A stretch of DNA of 26,222 nucleotides from Alphaproteobacteria bacterium. GTDB taxonomy: Bacteria > Pseudomonadota > Alphaproteobacteria > UBA828. Position 1 is the first letter of the stretch; each line of letters begins with the position of its first letter. Of this stretch, positions 14,240 to 22,959 are shown one piece after another. The stretch is taken from contig JAJDVB010000045.1 of the NCBI GenBank assembly GCA_022826345.1, positions 1 to 26,222 of the forward strand, in the 5' to 3' direction. Made by a program: the position numbers and the translations under genes. The notes beneath the pieces were generated by a model. It was not told the DNA's origin. It was given only the letters and a program-made list of their open reading frames with translations, and searched no databases.

Positions 14240-15853
14240 TCATCGTGAGCGCTTGCGCTCGCGGAGATCGTGGCAGCCGGCGACCTGGCGCGGGTCGGTG
14301 CCGTCGGGGAAGAGCTTCACCTTCTGCACCTTCTGCGTGCTCGTGACCGGCAGTGTGTCAACGAACAGCAGGTAACCGGGCGCCTTGTAGTAGGCGAGCC
14401 GCTCCAGGCACATATCCTGCAGCGCCTCAGCCACGTCTCGATCCGCGCCCGCACCCGACGCCGGCACGATGCAGGCCATGACTTCCTCCTGCCGCAGCTC
14501 GTCGGGCACTGCGATCACTGCCGCCTGGGCCACCCGCTCATCGGCTTGGAGCACGGCTTCCACTTCGGCGGCGGCGATGTTCTCCCCACTGCGGCGGACG
14601 ATGTTCTTCTTGCGATCGACAAAGCAAAGCATGCCCTCGGCGGCCTGGGTCACGACGTCGCCGGTGTGGAACCAGCCGCCCCGCCAGGCCTCGTCGGTCG
14701 CCGCCGGGTCCTTGAGATAGCCGGAGAAGAGCCCGCTTCTCGGGTCGTCGCCCTCCATGCGCAGCGTAAGCTCGCCGGGAATGCCCTGCGGCACCGCGCG
14801 GTCCTCGTCGTCGACCACCCGCACCTCGCAGCCCGAGAGCGGGCGGCCGAAGGCGCGCGTATCGGATTGCCGCGGCTCGACGCTCGCCCAGGTGGGCATC
14901 GCAACCTCCGTCATGCCCCAACCCTCGATCAGCGGAAAGCCGAAGCGTTCCTCGAACGCTTCGTGGTGCTTGGGATCGATGCCGGCGCCAGCGCCGAACT
15001 TGACCGTATGGGCGCGGTCCTCGGGCCCCGGCGGCAGGCTCAGCAGGAGCGGCGGCATGATCCCGAGGTAGTGGATGATCGTGGCCCTGGTCGCGGCCAC
15101 GTCGGTCCACCAGCTACGGGGGTGGAAGCGGTCGGCCATCACGATGCAGCCGGCCGCGCTCAGCATCGCCATGCTGCCGATGGCGAGCGCATTGGCATGA
15201 TGAAGCGGCAGCGGGTTGAGCAGCCGCTCGCAGCCGTCGGCCAGCGCCATCAGACCGCCGGCCTCCCGATACCAGCGCGCCGCATTGAGGAAATAGCGGT
15301 TGGTGAGGATGCAGCCCTTGGGGCGCCCCGTGGTGCCCGAGGTGTAGAGCAGCGCCGCCTCGTCGTCGATGCCGGGCGCGCCACCCGCGCTAGCGCCGCC
15401 GAGAGCCGCCGGCAGCCGGGGAGGGAGGGCGGCGGCATCAACGACTGGCACGCCACGTTCGCAGAGGCGGACCGCGGCCTCGACATCGGCCAGCCGCTCA
15501 GGCACCGAGACCACCAGGGCGGCCTCCGAATGGTCGATGAGATAGACCAACTCGTCCTGCCGGTAGGCCGGATTGATGGGCACGATGCCGCAGCCCACGG
15601 CGTTGAGCGCCCACCAGTGCAGGTGAAAATCGGGCCGGTTCTCCAGCAGCAGCGCCACGCGGTGACCGCGGCCGTAGCCCGCCTCGCGGTAAAGCGCGCT
15701 GAGCGCCGCCACCCGCTCCCGTGCCGCGCGGTAGCTGATCTCGACGCCCTCCGGATGGTAGGCCCTGCCCGCCATCGGGGGCGCACAGAGGCAGCCACCC
15801 TCCGGTACCCTGAGCACCGCCGCCTCAAACAGGTCGAACACCGTCTCCGTCAT
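14240..15853 (-). CDS. AMP-forming acyl-CoA ligase, second copy
   Basis: A 537-residue ANL-superfamily CoA ligase, distinct in sequence from the one at 6821-8407. Motifs: P-loop [36 protein letters not shown], the hinge [19 protein letters not shown], and the C-terminal lysine at about 508 in [11 protein letters not shown]. In place of the usual TGK it has TQK, keeping the lysine. The RRSGENI hinge is the type seen in crotonobetaine/carnitine-CoA ligase-like members. Start ATG 15853, divergent from a small plus-strand gene across 74 bp. An SDR follows 103 bp downstream. Acid activation for beta-oxidation-like or carnitine-type metabolism is plausible; substrate uncertain. Confidence 0.92.
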   Translation of the reverse strand: MTETVFDLFEAAVLRVPEGGCLCAPPMAGRAYHPEGVEISYRAARERVAALSALYREAGYGRGHRVALLLENRPDFHLHWWALNAVGCGIVPINPAYRQDELVYLIDHSEAALVVSVPERLADVEAAVRLCERGVPVVDAAALPPRLPAALGGASAGGAPGIDDEAALLYTSGTTGRPKGCILTNRYFLNAARWYREAGGLMALADGCERLLNPLPLHHANALAIGSMAMLSAAGCIVMADRFHPRSWWTDVAATRATIIHYLGIMPPLLLSLPPGPEDRAHTVKFGAGAGIDPKHHEAFEERFGFPLIEGWGMTEVAMPTWASVEPRQSDTRAFGRPLSGCEVRVVDDEDRAVPQGIPGELTLRMEGDDPRSGLFSGYLKDPAATDEAWRGGWFHTGDVVTQAAEGMLCFVDRKKNIVRRSGENIAAAEVEAVLQADERVAQAAVIAVPDELRQEEVMACIVPASGAGADRDVAEALQDMCLERLAYYKAPGYLLFVDTLPVTSTQKVQKVKLFPDGTDPRQVAGCHDLRERKRSR

Positions 15854-15927
15854 CGCCGCTCCACTTGTCGCTCCACCACCGGGACTCTACGGTGTCGCTC
15901 GCATCGCCTGGAAGTGAGAGTCAAGGG

Positions 15928-16176
15928 ATGGCCAAGTTCTACGAGCCCGATCTGGGCAGGAATCCGGACGATCCCTTCGCACGCGACGGGGACGGCAAGC
16001 TGATCCGCCGCGCCTTCTGGCTCGACATGAGCGACCGCTCGCTGGTGCTGGCGATGACGCAAGGCATCGGCGCGGCGCTCAGCAACGACCACAAGCGCGC
16101 TCACCTCGCCGACATCGGCCGCGCCCACGTAATCGACGACGTGTGCGTGCAGGAGATCCTGCCGCCCGAGAGATAA
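15928..16176 (+). CDS. Small conserved-looking hypothetical protein
   Basis: An 82-residue protein I do not recognise. It is soluble-looking, with no signal or membrane segment, few cysteines (one, in DDVCVQE) and a balanced composition (YEPDLGRNPDDPF, RRAFWLDMSDRSLVLAMTQGIG). Start ATG 15928 is preceded by GGAAGTGAGAG. It ends in a dense codon-normal frame ending PPER, four bases before the convergent end of the EamA gene, which makes it likelier to be a gene than chance. It is divergent from the second acyl-CoA ligase. Function unknown. Confidence 0.55.
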   Translation: MAKFYEPDLGRNPDDPFARDGDGKLIRRAFWLDMSDRSLVLAMTQGIGAALSNDHKRAHLADIGRAHVIDDVCVQEILPPER

Positions 16177-16180
16177 GCGG

Positions 16181-17089
16181 CTAAGGCGTCGCCGGCTGGC
16201 GCCTTGCCGCGTGGATCAGCAACGCGACGCCCGCCAGCATCAGCACCGCGGCGGCCCAGACATAGGCGCTGTGGCTCTCCTGAAAGAAGAGGATGCCCCA
16301 GCCGAGGCCGGCCACCACCACCACGTAGTTGAACTGCGAGAAGAACACTGGGCCCGCCGCGCGGATGATGATCAGGAAGGTGACGTACATGGTGATGGTG
16401 ACGCCGGCGGCGCCCAAGATCGCGAGGTCGGCGACGGTGTCCGGCCCCGGCACCACGTAGGTCTCGCCGAGGCCGATCATCACCGGGGCTAGCATGATCG
16501 CCGCCGCGGTCACGATGCCACTCGCGAAGGTGAGCACCGGCGTCTCCGGCGGGTCGATCAGGGCCGCGAGATTGTTGGTCAGCGCGAAGGAGGCGGGCGC
16601 CAGCAGGGCGAGCAGGAACCAGACCACCATGCCGGGCTCGGGCAGGGAAAACGTCGGGATCACCATCAGCAGGATGCCGACCACTCCGCACAGCACGCCG
16701 ATCAGGCTCAAGGCGCGCAACCGCTCCAGCCGGAGCGCGAGCGCGATCAGATAGGTGATCGGCGGCGACAGGGTCACCACCATGGAAAGGATGCCGGTCG
16801 GCAGTTTCGGCGCGAGCCAAGTGATCAGCGCGATCGGTGCGGCGATGCCGAAGAGCCCGAGCACGAAATAGGCCTTGAGGTGCCGGGCCTGCAGGCGCGG
16901 GAACGCGCGCCGCCAGGCGGCGAGGATCAGCAGCAGGACCGCGGCGCCGAGCGTCTGCCAGAAGGTGAAAGCGACGGGCGGAGTCCCCGCCTCCACCGCG
17001 ATTTTGTTCATGGTGAAGATGAGCGGATAGACCGCCCCGATCGTGAACAGCAGGAATATCGGGAGAGAAAGCGGCCCGCGGCGCCGCAT
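16181..17089 (-). CDS. EamA-family (drug/metabolite superfamily) transporter
   Basis: A 302-residue integral membrane protein with about ten hydrophobic segments in two similar EamA halves (about 10-140 and 150-295). Characteristic pieces: IGAVYPLIFTMNKIAVEAG at the first helix, LAPKLPTGILSMVVTLSPP at the fourth, and RAAGPVFFSQFNYVVVVAGLGWGILFFQESHS near the end. EamA proteins usually export small metabolites such as amino acids, in the inner membrane. It is a paralogue of the transporter at 17970-18908: both share the PVFF...GWGxLFFxESHS block and size. It is the last gene of the flavoprotein, transporter, dioxygenase, transporter unit. Substrate unknown; the context suggests a product or substrate of the dioxygenase. 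Confidence 0.9.
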   Translation of the reverse strand: MRRRGPLSLPIFLLFTIGAVYPLIFTMNKIAVEAGTPPVAFTFWQTLGAAVLLLILAAWRRAFPRLQARHLKAYFVLGLFGIAAPIALITWLAPKLPTGILSMVVTLSPPITYLIALALRLERLRALSLIGVLCGVVGILLMVIPTFSLPEPGMVVWFLLALLAPASFALTNNLAALIDPPETPVLTFASGIVTAAAIMLAPVMIGLGETYVVPGPDTVADLAILGAAGVTITMYVTFLIIIRAAGPVFFSQFNYVVVVAGLGWGILFFQESHSAYVWAAAVLMLAGVALLIHAARRQPATP

Positions 17090-17117
17090 CAGGCTTGCGG
17101 TCTAAGGAACGGGAATA

Positions 17118-17915
17118 CTATTGGACGGCGGCGGTGCGCTCGGATTCCACCAGGAGGCAGTCGTCGCCGAGGGGCTCGATCGGCGCAAAGTCCCGGTGCG
17201 CAATGTACTCCGGCCGCTTGAAGCGGCGGATGGCGTTGTCCACGCGGTTGGCCGAGTAGTAGACCGCGAGCCGGCCCCAGGGCGACATGTTGGGCGCTGA
17301 GCCGTGCACCAGATTGCAATGGAAGAACACGGCGGCGCCGGGCTCGCCCTTGGGCGCGACGATCCCGCCTTCCGCCACCAGCTCCGTGATGGTCTCGTTG
17401 TCGACCGTCCAGAGCGGATAGCTCGTGGTCTCGATGTCGTGGCCGGCCTCGATCCGGCCGCGCCGGTGCGAGCGGGGGATGAACATCAGTGGCCCGTTGA
17501 ACTCGTTCACCGGGTCGAGGAAGACCGCGAGGTTCATGCCCTTGGCCTCGGGCATCAGGTCTTCGCGCGACCAGGTGCCGTAGTCCTGATGCCACTGCCA
17601 GACGTCGCCGTCGAAGGCGGCCTTGGCGTTCACCTTGAACTGGTGGATGTAGATCGGGCCGCCCAGCACCTGCATCGCAGGCTCGACCAGGCGCGGATGG
17701 CGCGAGAGCCGCCAGTAGATGTCGCTGTAGGTGTGGACGCCGAAGGCAGTGCGCACGGCGCCGTTGTGCTCGCGCACGATCTCCGGCCCCTTGCACGCAA
17801 AGACGGCCGGCAGTGCCGCGCGCAGCGCCGCAGCTTCCTCGGCCGAGAAGAGATCCGGCAGGAAGAGATAGCCCTCGCGGTCCAGGGTCTCGCACTGTTC
17901 GGCCGTGAGCTTCAT
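17118..17915 (-). CDS. Phytanoyl-CoA dioxygenase family protein, EctD/amino-acid hydroxylase-like
   Basis: A 265-residue Fe(II)/2-oxoglutarate dioxygenase. The jelly-roll metal triad is complete: H109 and D111 in WQWHQDYGTW and H204 in NLVHGS, with R215 as the likely 2-oxoglutarate-binding arginine. The stretch KVNAKAAFDG...WHQDYGTWSREDLMP and FNGPLMFIPRSHR matches the signature layout of ectoine hydroxylase EctD and related free amino acid hydroxylases more than classic phytanoyl-CoA hydroxylases, but several residues differ from EctD, so it is probably a related hydroxylase with another small substrate (inference). Start ATG 17915 has GAGGGAG upstream, and an extension to 17945 is rejected. 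It sits between two paralogous EamA transporters, an unusual sandwich. Confidence 0.88.
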   Translation of the reverse strand: MKLTAEQCETLDREGYLFLPDLFSAEEAAALRAALPAVFACKGPEIVREHNGAVRTAFGVHTYSDIYWRLSRHPRLVEPAMQVLGGPIYIHQFKVNAKAAFDGDVWQWHQDYGTWSREDLMPEAKGMNLAVFLDPVNEFNGPLMFIPRSHRRGRIEAGHDIETTSYPLWTVDNETITELVAEGGIVAPKGEPGAAVFFHCNLVHGSAPNMSPWGRLAVYYSANRVDNAIRRFKRPEYIAHRDFAPIEPLGDDCLLVESERTAAVQ

Positions 17916-17969
17916 GGGCCGCTCCCTCTCGCGCTTCAGGCCCAAATTGCGCCCAGAGCGGCGGCTGCG

Positions 17970-18908
17970 TCAAGGCGCCGGATCGGATGCCTTGCTCTGT
18001 GGCGTGGCCGGCCGGTTGACCAGAAAGAGACCGGCCAGCATGAGGACGAGCGCGAGCCAGATCCAGTAGCTGTGACTCTCGCCGAAGAAGAGCACGCCCC
18101 AGCCGATGCCGGTGAGCGGGATCATGAAGTTGACCGTGGTGAAGAACACGGGGCCGGCGAGACGGATGATCTCCACCATCAGGTAGAAGACCAGCGCCGT
18201 GACCCCCGCCGCCGCAGCGAGCGCCCAGTCGCCGTCGGTCATCGGCCCCTCGAACCACCACCACTGACCGGTCGCCGCCATGACGACAAACATGAAGACG
18301 GCCCCGGTCGCGAGGATGCCGCCGGCCAAGGGAAGCGCTCCGTCCGGCGGCGACTTGAGCCACGAGATGATCAGCGCGTTCGCGACATAGAGCACCGGGC
18401 CGACGAAGCTCAGCAGCACCCAGGGCGCCATGTCGCGGCTGGGCAGGCTGGTCTCGGGCACGACCACCAGCGCCACGCCGCCGACGCCGAGCACCAGCCC
18501 CACGGTGCGGATCGCGCGGAAGCGGTCCACGCGAAAGAGCGCCGCGGCCGGATAGGTGAGGATGGGCGTGAGAGTCGCGCCGAGCCCGAGCACGCCGGCC
18601 GGCACCTTGGGCGCGACGAAGGCGAGCACCGTATAGGTCATGCCGAAGGAGATCGTGCCGAGCACGAGATAGCCGCGCATGTGCTTCCACGAGAGCCTGG
18701 GCAGCGTGCGGAACACCGCGCCCAACGCCAGCAGGATCAGCGCGGCGCCGGTCCCCATCCAGAAGACGTAGGGGATGAAGGGAATGCCGTCGGTGGTCGC
18801 CAGCCGATTGAGCGAATAGAGGATGCCCCAACCGAGGGCCGAGACGACCAGCAGAACCGCCGGCCAGAGCAGCGCGTGTGCGCCGCCGCGCGATTCAGGT
18901 TCTGTCAC
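17970..18908 (-). CDS. EamA-family transporter, second paralogue
   Basis: A 312-residue protein with ten hydrophobic segments and two EamA halves. Start GTG 18908 lies five bases after the flavoprotein stop. Landmarks: LGWGILYSLNRLATTDGIPF at the first helix, FVAPKVPAGVLGLGATLTP at the fourth, and AGPVFFTTVNFMIPLTGIGWG plus FFGESHSYWIWLALVLMLAGL near the end. The matching segments in the transporter at 16181-17089 show the two are paralogues, though they differ enough to have distinct roles or form a heteromer. It lies between the flavoprotein and the dioxygenase, 54 bp from the latter. Inner-membrane efflux of a small metabolite is the likely role. Confidence 0.9.
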   Translation of the reverse strand: MTEPESRGGAHALLWPAVLLVVSALGWGILYSLNRLATTDGIPFIPYVFWMGTGAALILLALGAVFRTLPRLSWKHMRGYLVLGTISFGMTYTVLAFVAPKVPAGVLGLGATLTPILTYPAAALFRVDRFRAIRTVGLVLGVGGVALVVVPETSLPSRDMAPWVLLSFVGPVLYVANALIISWLKSPPDGALPLAGGILATGAVFMFVVMAATGQWWWFEGPMTDGDWALAAAAGVTALVFYLMVEIIRLAGPVFFTTVNFMIPLTGIGWGVLFFGESHSYWIWLALVLMLAGLFLVNRPATPQSKASDPAP

Positions 18909-18913
18909 GCGCG

Positions 18914-20908
18914 CTACAGCCTCATGCCGAGCATCCGGCCCTCGTAGAAGGCCATGCTCGCGGTGCGCGCCGCGACCATGTCGCCCACGACGTGAACCTC
19001 CAGTCCGTCATCGGCGAGCGCATGCGCAAGCGCATCGTCGACCGTGTTGGTGGTCGCGAGCACGAGGCTGTCGGCCTCCACCTGCCTCTCATCGCCGGTG
19101 TGGAGGTTCGTAATGGTGGCCACGTTGCCGGCCCATCGTGTCAGCGCGTGGGCGCAGATCACCTCGACGCCTTGCTTCGCGAAGCGCTCGCGCGTGCTCG
19201 GGCCGAGATGCGAGATGTCGAGCGCCTCCGCCGCCTTCTCGGATGCGGTGACGATGGTCACGGCGTGGCCGCGCTCGGCGAGGTGCAGCGCGGTGCCGGA
19301 CGCGGGCCACCAGCCGTTGAGGTCGTCGAGCAGGAGGACGCGCGCGCCGGGCTGGGCGGTGCCGTCCAGAACGTCGTTGGCGGTGCAGACGTTCTCCTGC
19401 TCGACGCCGGGGAGGGCATCGACGTGGGGGAGCGCCCGCTGGAACCCGGTGCGCGTCGGCACCGACCCTGTGGAGAGCACGACCGCATCGGCCCCAAATT
19501 CACGGATGGCGTCGGCGGTCATTTCCGTGCCCAGCTCGATCCGGACCTGAAGCTTTTCGAGCTGGGTCCGGTACCAGCCCAGCAACTCGCCGATCTCGTC
19601 TCGCTCGGGCTGCGCGGCGGCGAGGCGGAACTGCCCGCCGAGTTCCTCCGCCTTCTCTGCCAGCGTCACGTGGTGCCCGCGCGCCGCCGCCATGCGCGCG
19701 GTCTCCAGCCCCGCCGGGCCACCGCCCACCACTAGCACGTGACGGGGCGTCTCGGTGGGCGGGGCGCTGTCGCCATCCCACGCGAACTCCCGACCGGCGG
19801 AAGGATTGACCAGGCAGGAGATGTGATAGTCCCGCATGCGCCGGCCGAGGCAGAGCTGATTGCAGGAGATGCAGGGCCTGATGTCTTCCGCGCGGCCCTC
19901 GCGCGCCTTGTTGGCGAGGTGGGGATCCGCGATCTGCCCGCGCACGATGGAGACCAGATCGCAGCAACCGTTCGCGATGGCGGCCTCGGCGCGCGCGGGC
20001 GTCTTCACCCGCGCTTCGGCGGTGACCAGCGCGTGCTTCACCACCTGCTTGATGGCGGCGGCGTCCTCGGTGCCGAGGGGTGCGGCGTAGTGGAAGCCCG
20101 GCACGATCGCCGTGAACCTGTTGATGTAGCTGCCGGTGCCGCAGGAGAAGTAGTCCGCGAGGCCGCGCTCGTCGAGCCAGGCGAAGATCTCCTGCTTGTC
20201 GGCCATGGAGAGGCCGCCGGGGTAGGGTTCGGCGCCTGAGACGGTCATGCCGACGATGAAGTCCGGTCCACAGGCCTTGCGGATGCCGTCCGCGATCTCG
20301 GTCACGAAGCGCAGCCGGTTCTCCAGGCTGCCGCCCCAGGCATCGTCGCGCCGGTTGGTGAGCGGCGACCAGAACTGGTCGATCAGGCAGGAATAGCCGG
20401 CGAAGAGGTCGACTCCGTCGAATCCGCCCTTCTGGTCGCGCACCGCCTGGCCGATGAAGGCCTGGACGAGCTCGCGGATTTCCGGCTCGCTCATGGCATG
20501 GCTGCCCCAGGCATCGTGGTGGCTGACCTGGCCGGAGGGGGACCAGTAGGGCGCCCAGGAGTTGTCCTGATCGCCGTGGGCGCCCACGTGATAGATTTGG
20601 TGGCACATGACGGTGCCGTGGCTGTGGCACTCGTCGGTGATCCTGCGGAAATGGGGGATCACGGCGTCGTCGGCCATGAAGTTACCACGCGTGAGTATCG
20701 CCGTCGGATGCGGCGGCGTGGGCTCGACCACGATCATGCCGGCGCCGCCACGGGCGCGCTCCCGGTAGTAGCCGAAGTGCCGCTCGGCCGGCAGCCCGCC
20801 CTCCGCCATGTTAGCCGTGTGCGCGCCGAAGACGATGCGGCAACGGAGCGTATGCCCGCGCAGGCGCGCAGGCGTGAACAGGTGCGGGAAGTGTTCGGGC
20901 TCCGTCAT
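18914..20908 (-). CDS. NADH:flavin oxidoreductase / 2,4-dienoyl-CoA reductase-TMADH family protein
   Basis: A 664-residue three-part flavoenzyme: an N-terminal FMN TIM barrel (about 1-340), a 4Fe-4S cluster motif C-x2-C-x3-C-x11-C (in RPCISCNQLCLG... at about 345-365), and a C-terminal FAD/NAD(P) domain beginning VLVVGGGPAGLETARMA. This layout is that of 2,4-dienoyl-CoA reductase, trimethylamine and histamine dehydrogenases. The cysteine that carries flavin in trimethylamine dehydrogenase is replaced (FGAHTANM), and the barrel motif reads GFDGVDLFAGYSCL rather than the HGAH of enoate reductases, so it may be an amine demethylase-like or unusual member. ATG 20908 is chosen with GGGGA before it; an upstream in-frame extension overlaps the divergent promoter. 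First gene of a four-gene minus-strand unit. Confidence 0.9.
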   Translation of the reverse strand: MTEPEHFPHLFTPARLRGHTLRCRIVFGAHTANMAEGGLPAERHFGYYRERARGGAGMIVVEPTPPHPTAILTRGNFMADDAVIPHFRRITDECHSHGTVMCHQIYHVGAHGDQDNSWAPYWSPSGQVSHHDAWGSHAMSEPEIRELVQAFIGQAVRDQKGGFDGVDLFAGYSCLIDQFWSPLTNRRDDAWGGSLENRLRFVTEIADGIRKACGPDFIVGMTVSGAEPYPGGLSMADKQEIFAWLDERGLADYFSCGTGSYINRFTAIVPGFHYAAPLGTEDAAAIKQVVKHALVTAEARVKTPARAEAAIANGCCDLVSIVRGQIADPHLANKAREGRAEDIRPCISCNQLCLGRRMRDYHISCLVNPSAGREFAWDGDSAPPTETPRHVLVVGGGPAGLETARMAAARGHHVTLAEKAEELGGQFRLAAAQPERDEIGELLGWYRTQLEKLQVRIELGTEMTADAIREFGADAVVLSTGSVPTRTGFQRALPHVDALPGVEQENVCTANDVLDGTAQPGARVLLLDDLNGWWPASGTALHLAERGHAVTIVTASEKAAEALDISHLGPSTRERFAKQGVEVICAHALTRWAGNVATITNLHTGDERQVEADSLVLATTNTVDDALAHALADDGLEVHVVGDMVAARTASMAFYEGRMLGMRL

Positions 20909-21042
20909 TGCGTTCCCCATGACGACTGCGGCCGCGAGCAGGCATTGCGCGCCGCCCACGGCACGGCCGGCAACGATAACACCTTCTGTATCGACAGGTT
21001 TTCGTGGACATCGCGGCGATGGCGTGACATCAGGCACCCACC

Positions 21043-21957
21043 ATGACCTGCGAGAGCGTGAGCTTCTACAGCGAGGGCGTGCGGCTCGAGGGCGATCTCT
21101 ATCGGCCCAAGGGCGCGGACGCGCACGAGCTGCGCGCCGGCATCGTGCTCTGCCACGGCTACACCGGCGTGAAGAGCCTCTACCTGCCCGATAACGCGCG
21201 GGTGTTGACGGAGGCGGGCTACGTGGTGCTCACCTTCGACTACAAGGGCTGGGGCGCGAGCGAGGGGCCGCGCACCCGGCTGGCGCCCTTCAGCCGCGTC
21301 GCCGACGTTCAGGCCGCATTGACCTATCTCGGGACCCGGCCGGGGGTCGACCCCACCCACCTCGGCCTCTACGGCACCAGCTACGGCGGCGCCACGGCGG
21401 TTTGGGCGGCGGCGCTGGACGAGCGGGTGCGCTGCGTGGTGAGCGTTGTCGGCATCGGCGACGGCCGCCGCTGGATGCGGAGCGTGCGTCGGCCGGACGA
21501 ATGGCACGACCTGCTGGAGCGGGCGCGCGAGGATCGGGAGCAGGCCGTGATAAGCGGCGAGTCCGCGCCCGCAGCGCGCGACAAAATCCTGATGCAGGAC
21601 CGGGCGTCCGCCGCGCTCTCGGCTGCGCAGCGGGCGAACAATCCCGACGCGGTCTCCACCGTGCCGGCCTCCTTTATCGACGAGACGCTCTCCTTCCACG
21701 CCGACTGGGTGGTGGGGAAGATCGCGCCGCGCCCTCTCCTCCTCATCACCACCGAGGACGACCGGCTGGTGCCGCCGGAAGAATCGCAGTCCCTCTACAA
21801 CCACGCCGGCGAGCCCAAGAAGCTCATCGTGCTCAAGGGCTACGGGCATTACGACGTCTACGCCGAGCCCGCCTTCGGCGAGGTCATGGCGGCGACGCTC
21901 TCCTGGTATCGGGCGCACCTGCCGGCACAGGCGCTCGACGCTCCGACGACGGGCTGA
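21043..21957 (+). CDS. Alpha/beta hydrolase
   Basis: A 304-residue hydrolase of the dienelactone-hydrolase/X-Pro-dipeptidyl-peptidase-like group. The fold starts GIVLCHGYTGVKSLY (oxyanion segment HGYTG), and the triad is S113 in GTSYGG, an aspartate at 239/240 in TTEDDRLVPPEE, and H269 in GYGHYDVY. The middle (about 145-220) is a helical cap of unusual composition, with no recognisable cap domain. The gene is divergent from the flavoprotein (134-bp gap, no obvious operator) and is followed after 3 bp by an oxygenase-type reductase, so the two are co-transcribed. An ester or amide hydrolase working with an oxygenase is the natural guess; substrate not assigned. Confidence 0.9.
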   Translation: MTCESVSFYSEGVRLEGDLYRPKGADAHELRAGIVLCHGYTGVKSLYLPDNARVLTEAGYVVLTFDYKGWGASEGPRTRLAPFSRVADVQAALTYLGTRPGVDPTHLGLYGTSYGGATAVWAAALDERVRCVVSVVGIGDGRRWMRSVRRPDEWHDLLERAREDREQAVISGESAPAARDKILMQDRASAALSAAQRANNPDAVSTVPASFIDETLSFHADWVVGKIAPRPLLLITTEDDRLVPPEESQSLYNHAGEPKKLIVLKGYGHYDVYAEPAFGEVMAATLSWYRAHLPAQALDAPTTG

Positions 21958-21960
21958 CCC

Positions 21961-22959
21961 GTGACCGAGCCCGCGACGATCAGGCTGGAGCCCTCCGGCG
22001 ACAGCTTCACCTGCGAGCCCGGCGAGACCATCCTGCGCGCTGGCCTCGCGGCAGGCTTCGCCATGCCCTACGAGTGCGCGAGCGGGAGCTGCAGCTCGTG
22101 CAAGGGGCGGCTGCTCGACGGCAAGGTGGATCACATTTGGGCCGACGCGACCGGGCTGAGCGAGCGCGATCGGCGCAAGGGCGACCGCATCCTCTGCTGC
22201 CAGGCGCTACCGCAAGGCGACTGCACCGTCCAGGTGCGCCTTGGCCAGGTGGAGGGCGTGCGGGAGGAGCCGAGGCCTGCAGCCTTCACGGCGACGGTCG
22301 AGACGCTGGAACGATTGGTACCGGGCGTGATCGCGTTCAGCTGCCGGCCGGCGCAGCCCGTGCCTTTCCTGCCCGGGCAGTACGTGCTGCTCCAGGTGCC
22401 GGGCGGCCAGCGCCGCGCCTACTCGATGGCCAATACCGAGGCCGAGACCTTGGCGTTCATCGCCAAGGAGAAGCCAGGTGGGCACGCCTCACGCTACCTC
22501 TTCGACAAACTCGCCCAAGGCGACGCGGTGAGTCTGGAGGGGCCATACGGCCGGGCTTACCTGCGGACGCCGCCCGAACGTGAGATCGTCTGCGTCGCCG
22601 GCGGCTCCGGGCTCGCACCGATACTGTCGGTGATCGAGGGCGCACTCGCCCGGCCCGACACGTTCGGCATCCGGCTCTTCTTCGGCGCGAACAGGGCCGA
22701 GGAGCTCTTCATGGTGGACGAGATGCGGGCGCTCGCGGCCACGCACGATCGCTTCTCGCTCACGCTGGCGGTCCGCGATGGTACGCCCGGCGCGGCCACG
22801 GGCCTCGTGGGCGATGTCGCGCTGGCGGCGATGGAAGACCTCGACGAGTGCGACTTCTACATGGCCGGGCCGCCGGGCCTGATCGACGCGCTGCTCCGGC
22901 CGGTCATGCGCTGCGGCAAGGTCCGGCCCGAGCGCATCTTCTTCGACCGCTTCTACTAG
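21961..22959 (+). CDS. 2Fe-2S ferredoxin-FAD/NAD(P)H reductase (oxygenase electron-transfer component)
   Basis: A 332-residue oxygenase reductase: plant-type ferredoxin domain (about 5-95) with cluster ligands C39, C44, C47 and C80 (ECASGSCSSC and LCCQ), then FAD-binding (RAYSMAN, about 160) and NAD(P)-binding (CVAGGSGLAPILSVI) domains as in BenC/XylA-type reductases. It moves electrons from NAD(P)H to a Rieske or diiron oxygenase, or to a P450; no such partner is in the window, so it is an orphan. The GTG 21961 start is 3 bp after the hydrolase stop. The last codons TTC TAC TAG end in the CTAG that was duplicated when the neighbouring IS element inserted, leaving the protein intact. Confidence 0.92.
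   Translation: MTEPATIRLEPSGDSFTCEPGETILRAGLAAGFAMPYECASGSCSSCKGRLLDGKVDHIWADATGLSERDRRKGDRILCCQALPQGDCTVQVRLGQVEGVREEPRPAAFTATVETLERLVPGVIAFSCRPAQPVPFLPGQYVLLQVPGGQRRAYSMANTEAETLAFIAKEKPGGHASRYLFDKLAQGDAVSLEGPYGRAYLRTPPEREIVCVAGGSGLAPILSVIEGALARPDTFGIRLFFGANRAEELFMVDEMRALAATHDRFSLTLAVRDGTPGAATGLVGDVALAAMEDLDECDFYMAGPPGLIDALLRPVMRCGKVRPERIFFDRFY
22956..22959. repeat. Target-site duplication CTAG, left copy
   Basis: CTAG here and at 23825-23828 flanks the IS element exactly, next to matching terminal inverted repeats. This copy contains the stop codon (TAG) of the reductase gene. The IS5 family is known to use TA-centred targets such as YTAR or CTAG. Confidence 0.7.

Noticed and set aside
14270..16003. 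577-codon plus-strand frame
   Set aside because: Antisense shadow of the second acyl-CoA ligase; no recognisable motifs.
17304..18947. 547-codon plus-strand frame
   Set aside because: Antisense of the dioxygenase and transporter genes; very high Arg/His/Glu content typical of a GC-rich shadow frame.
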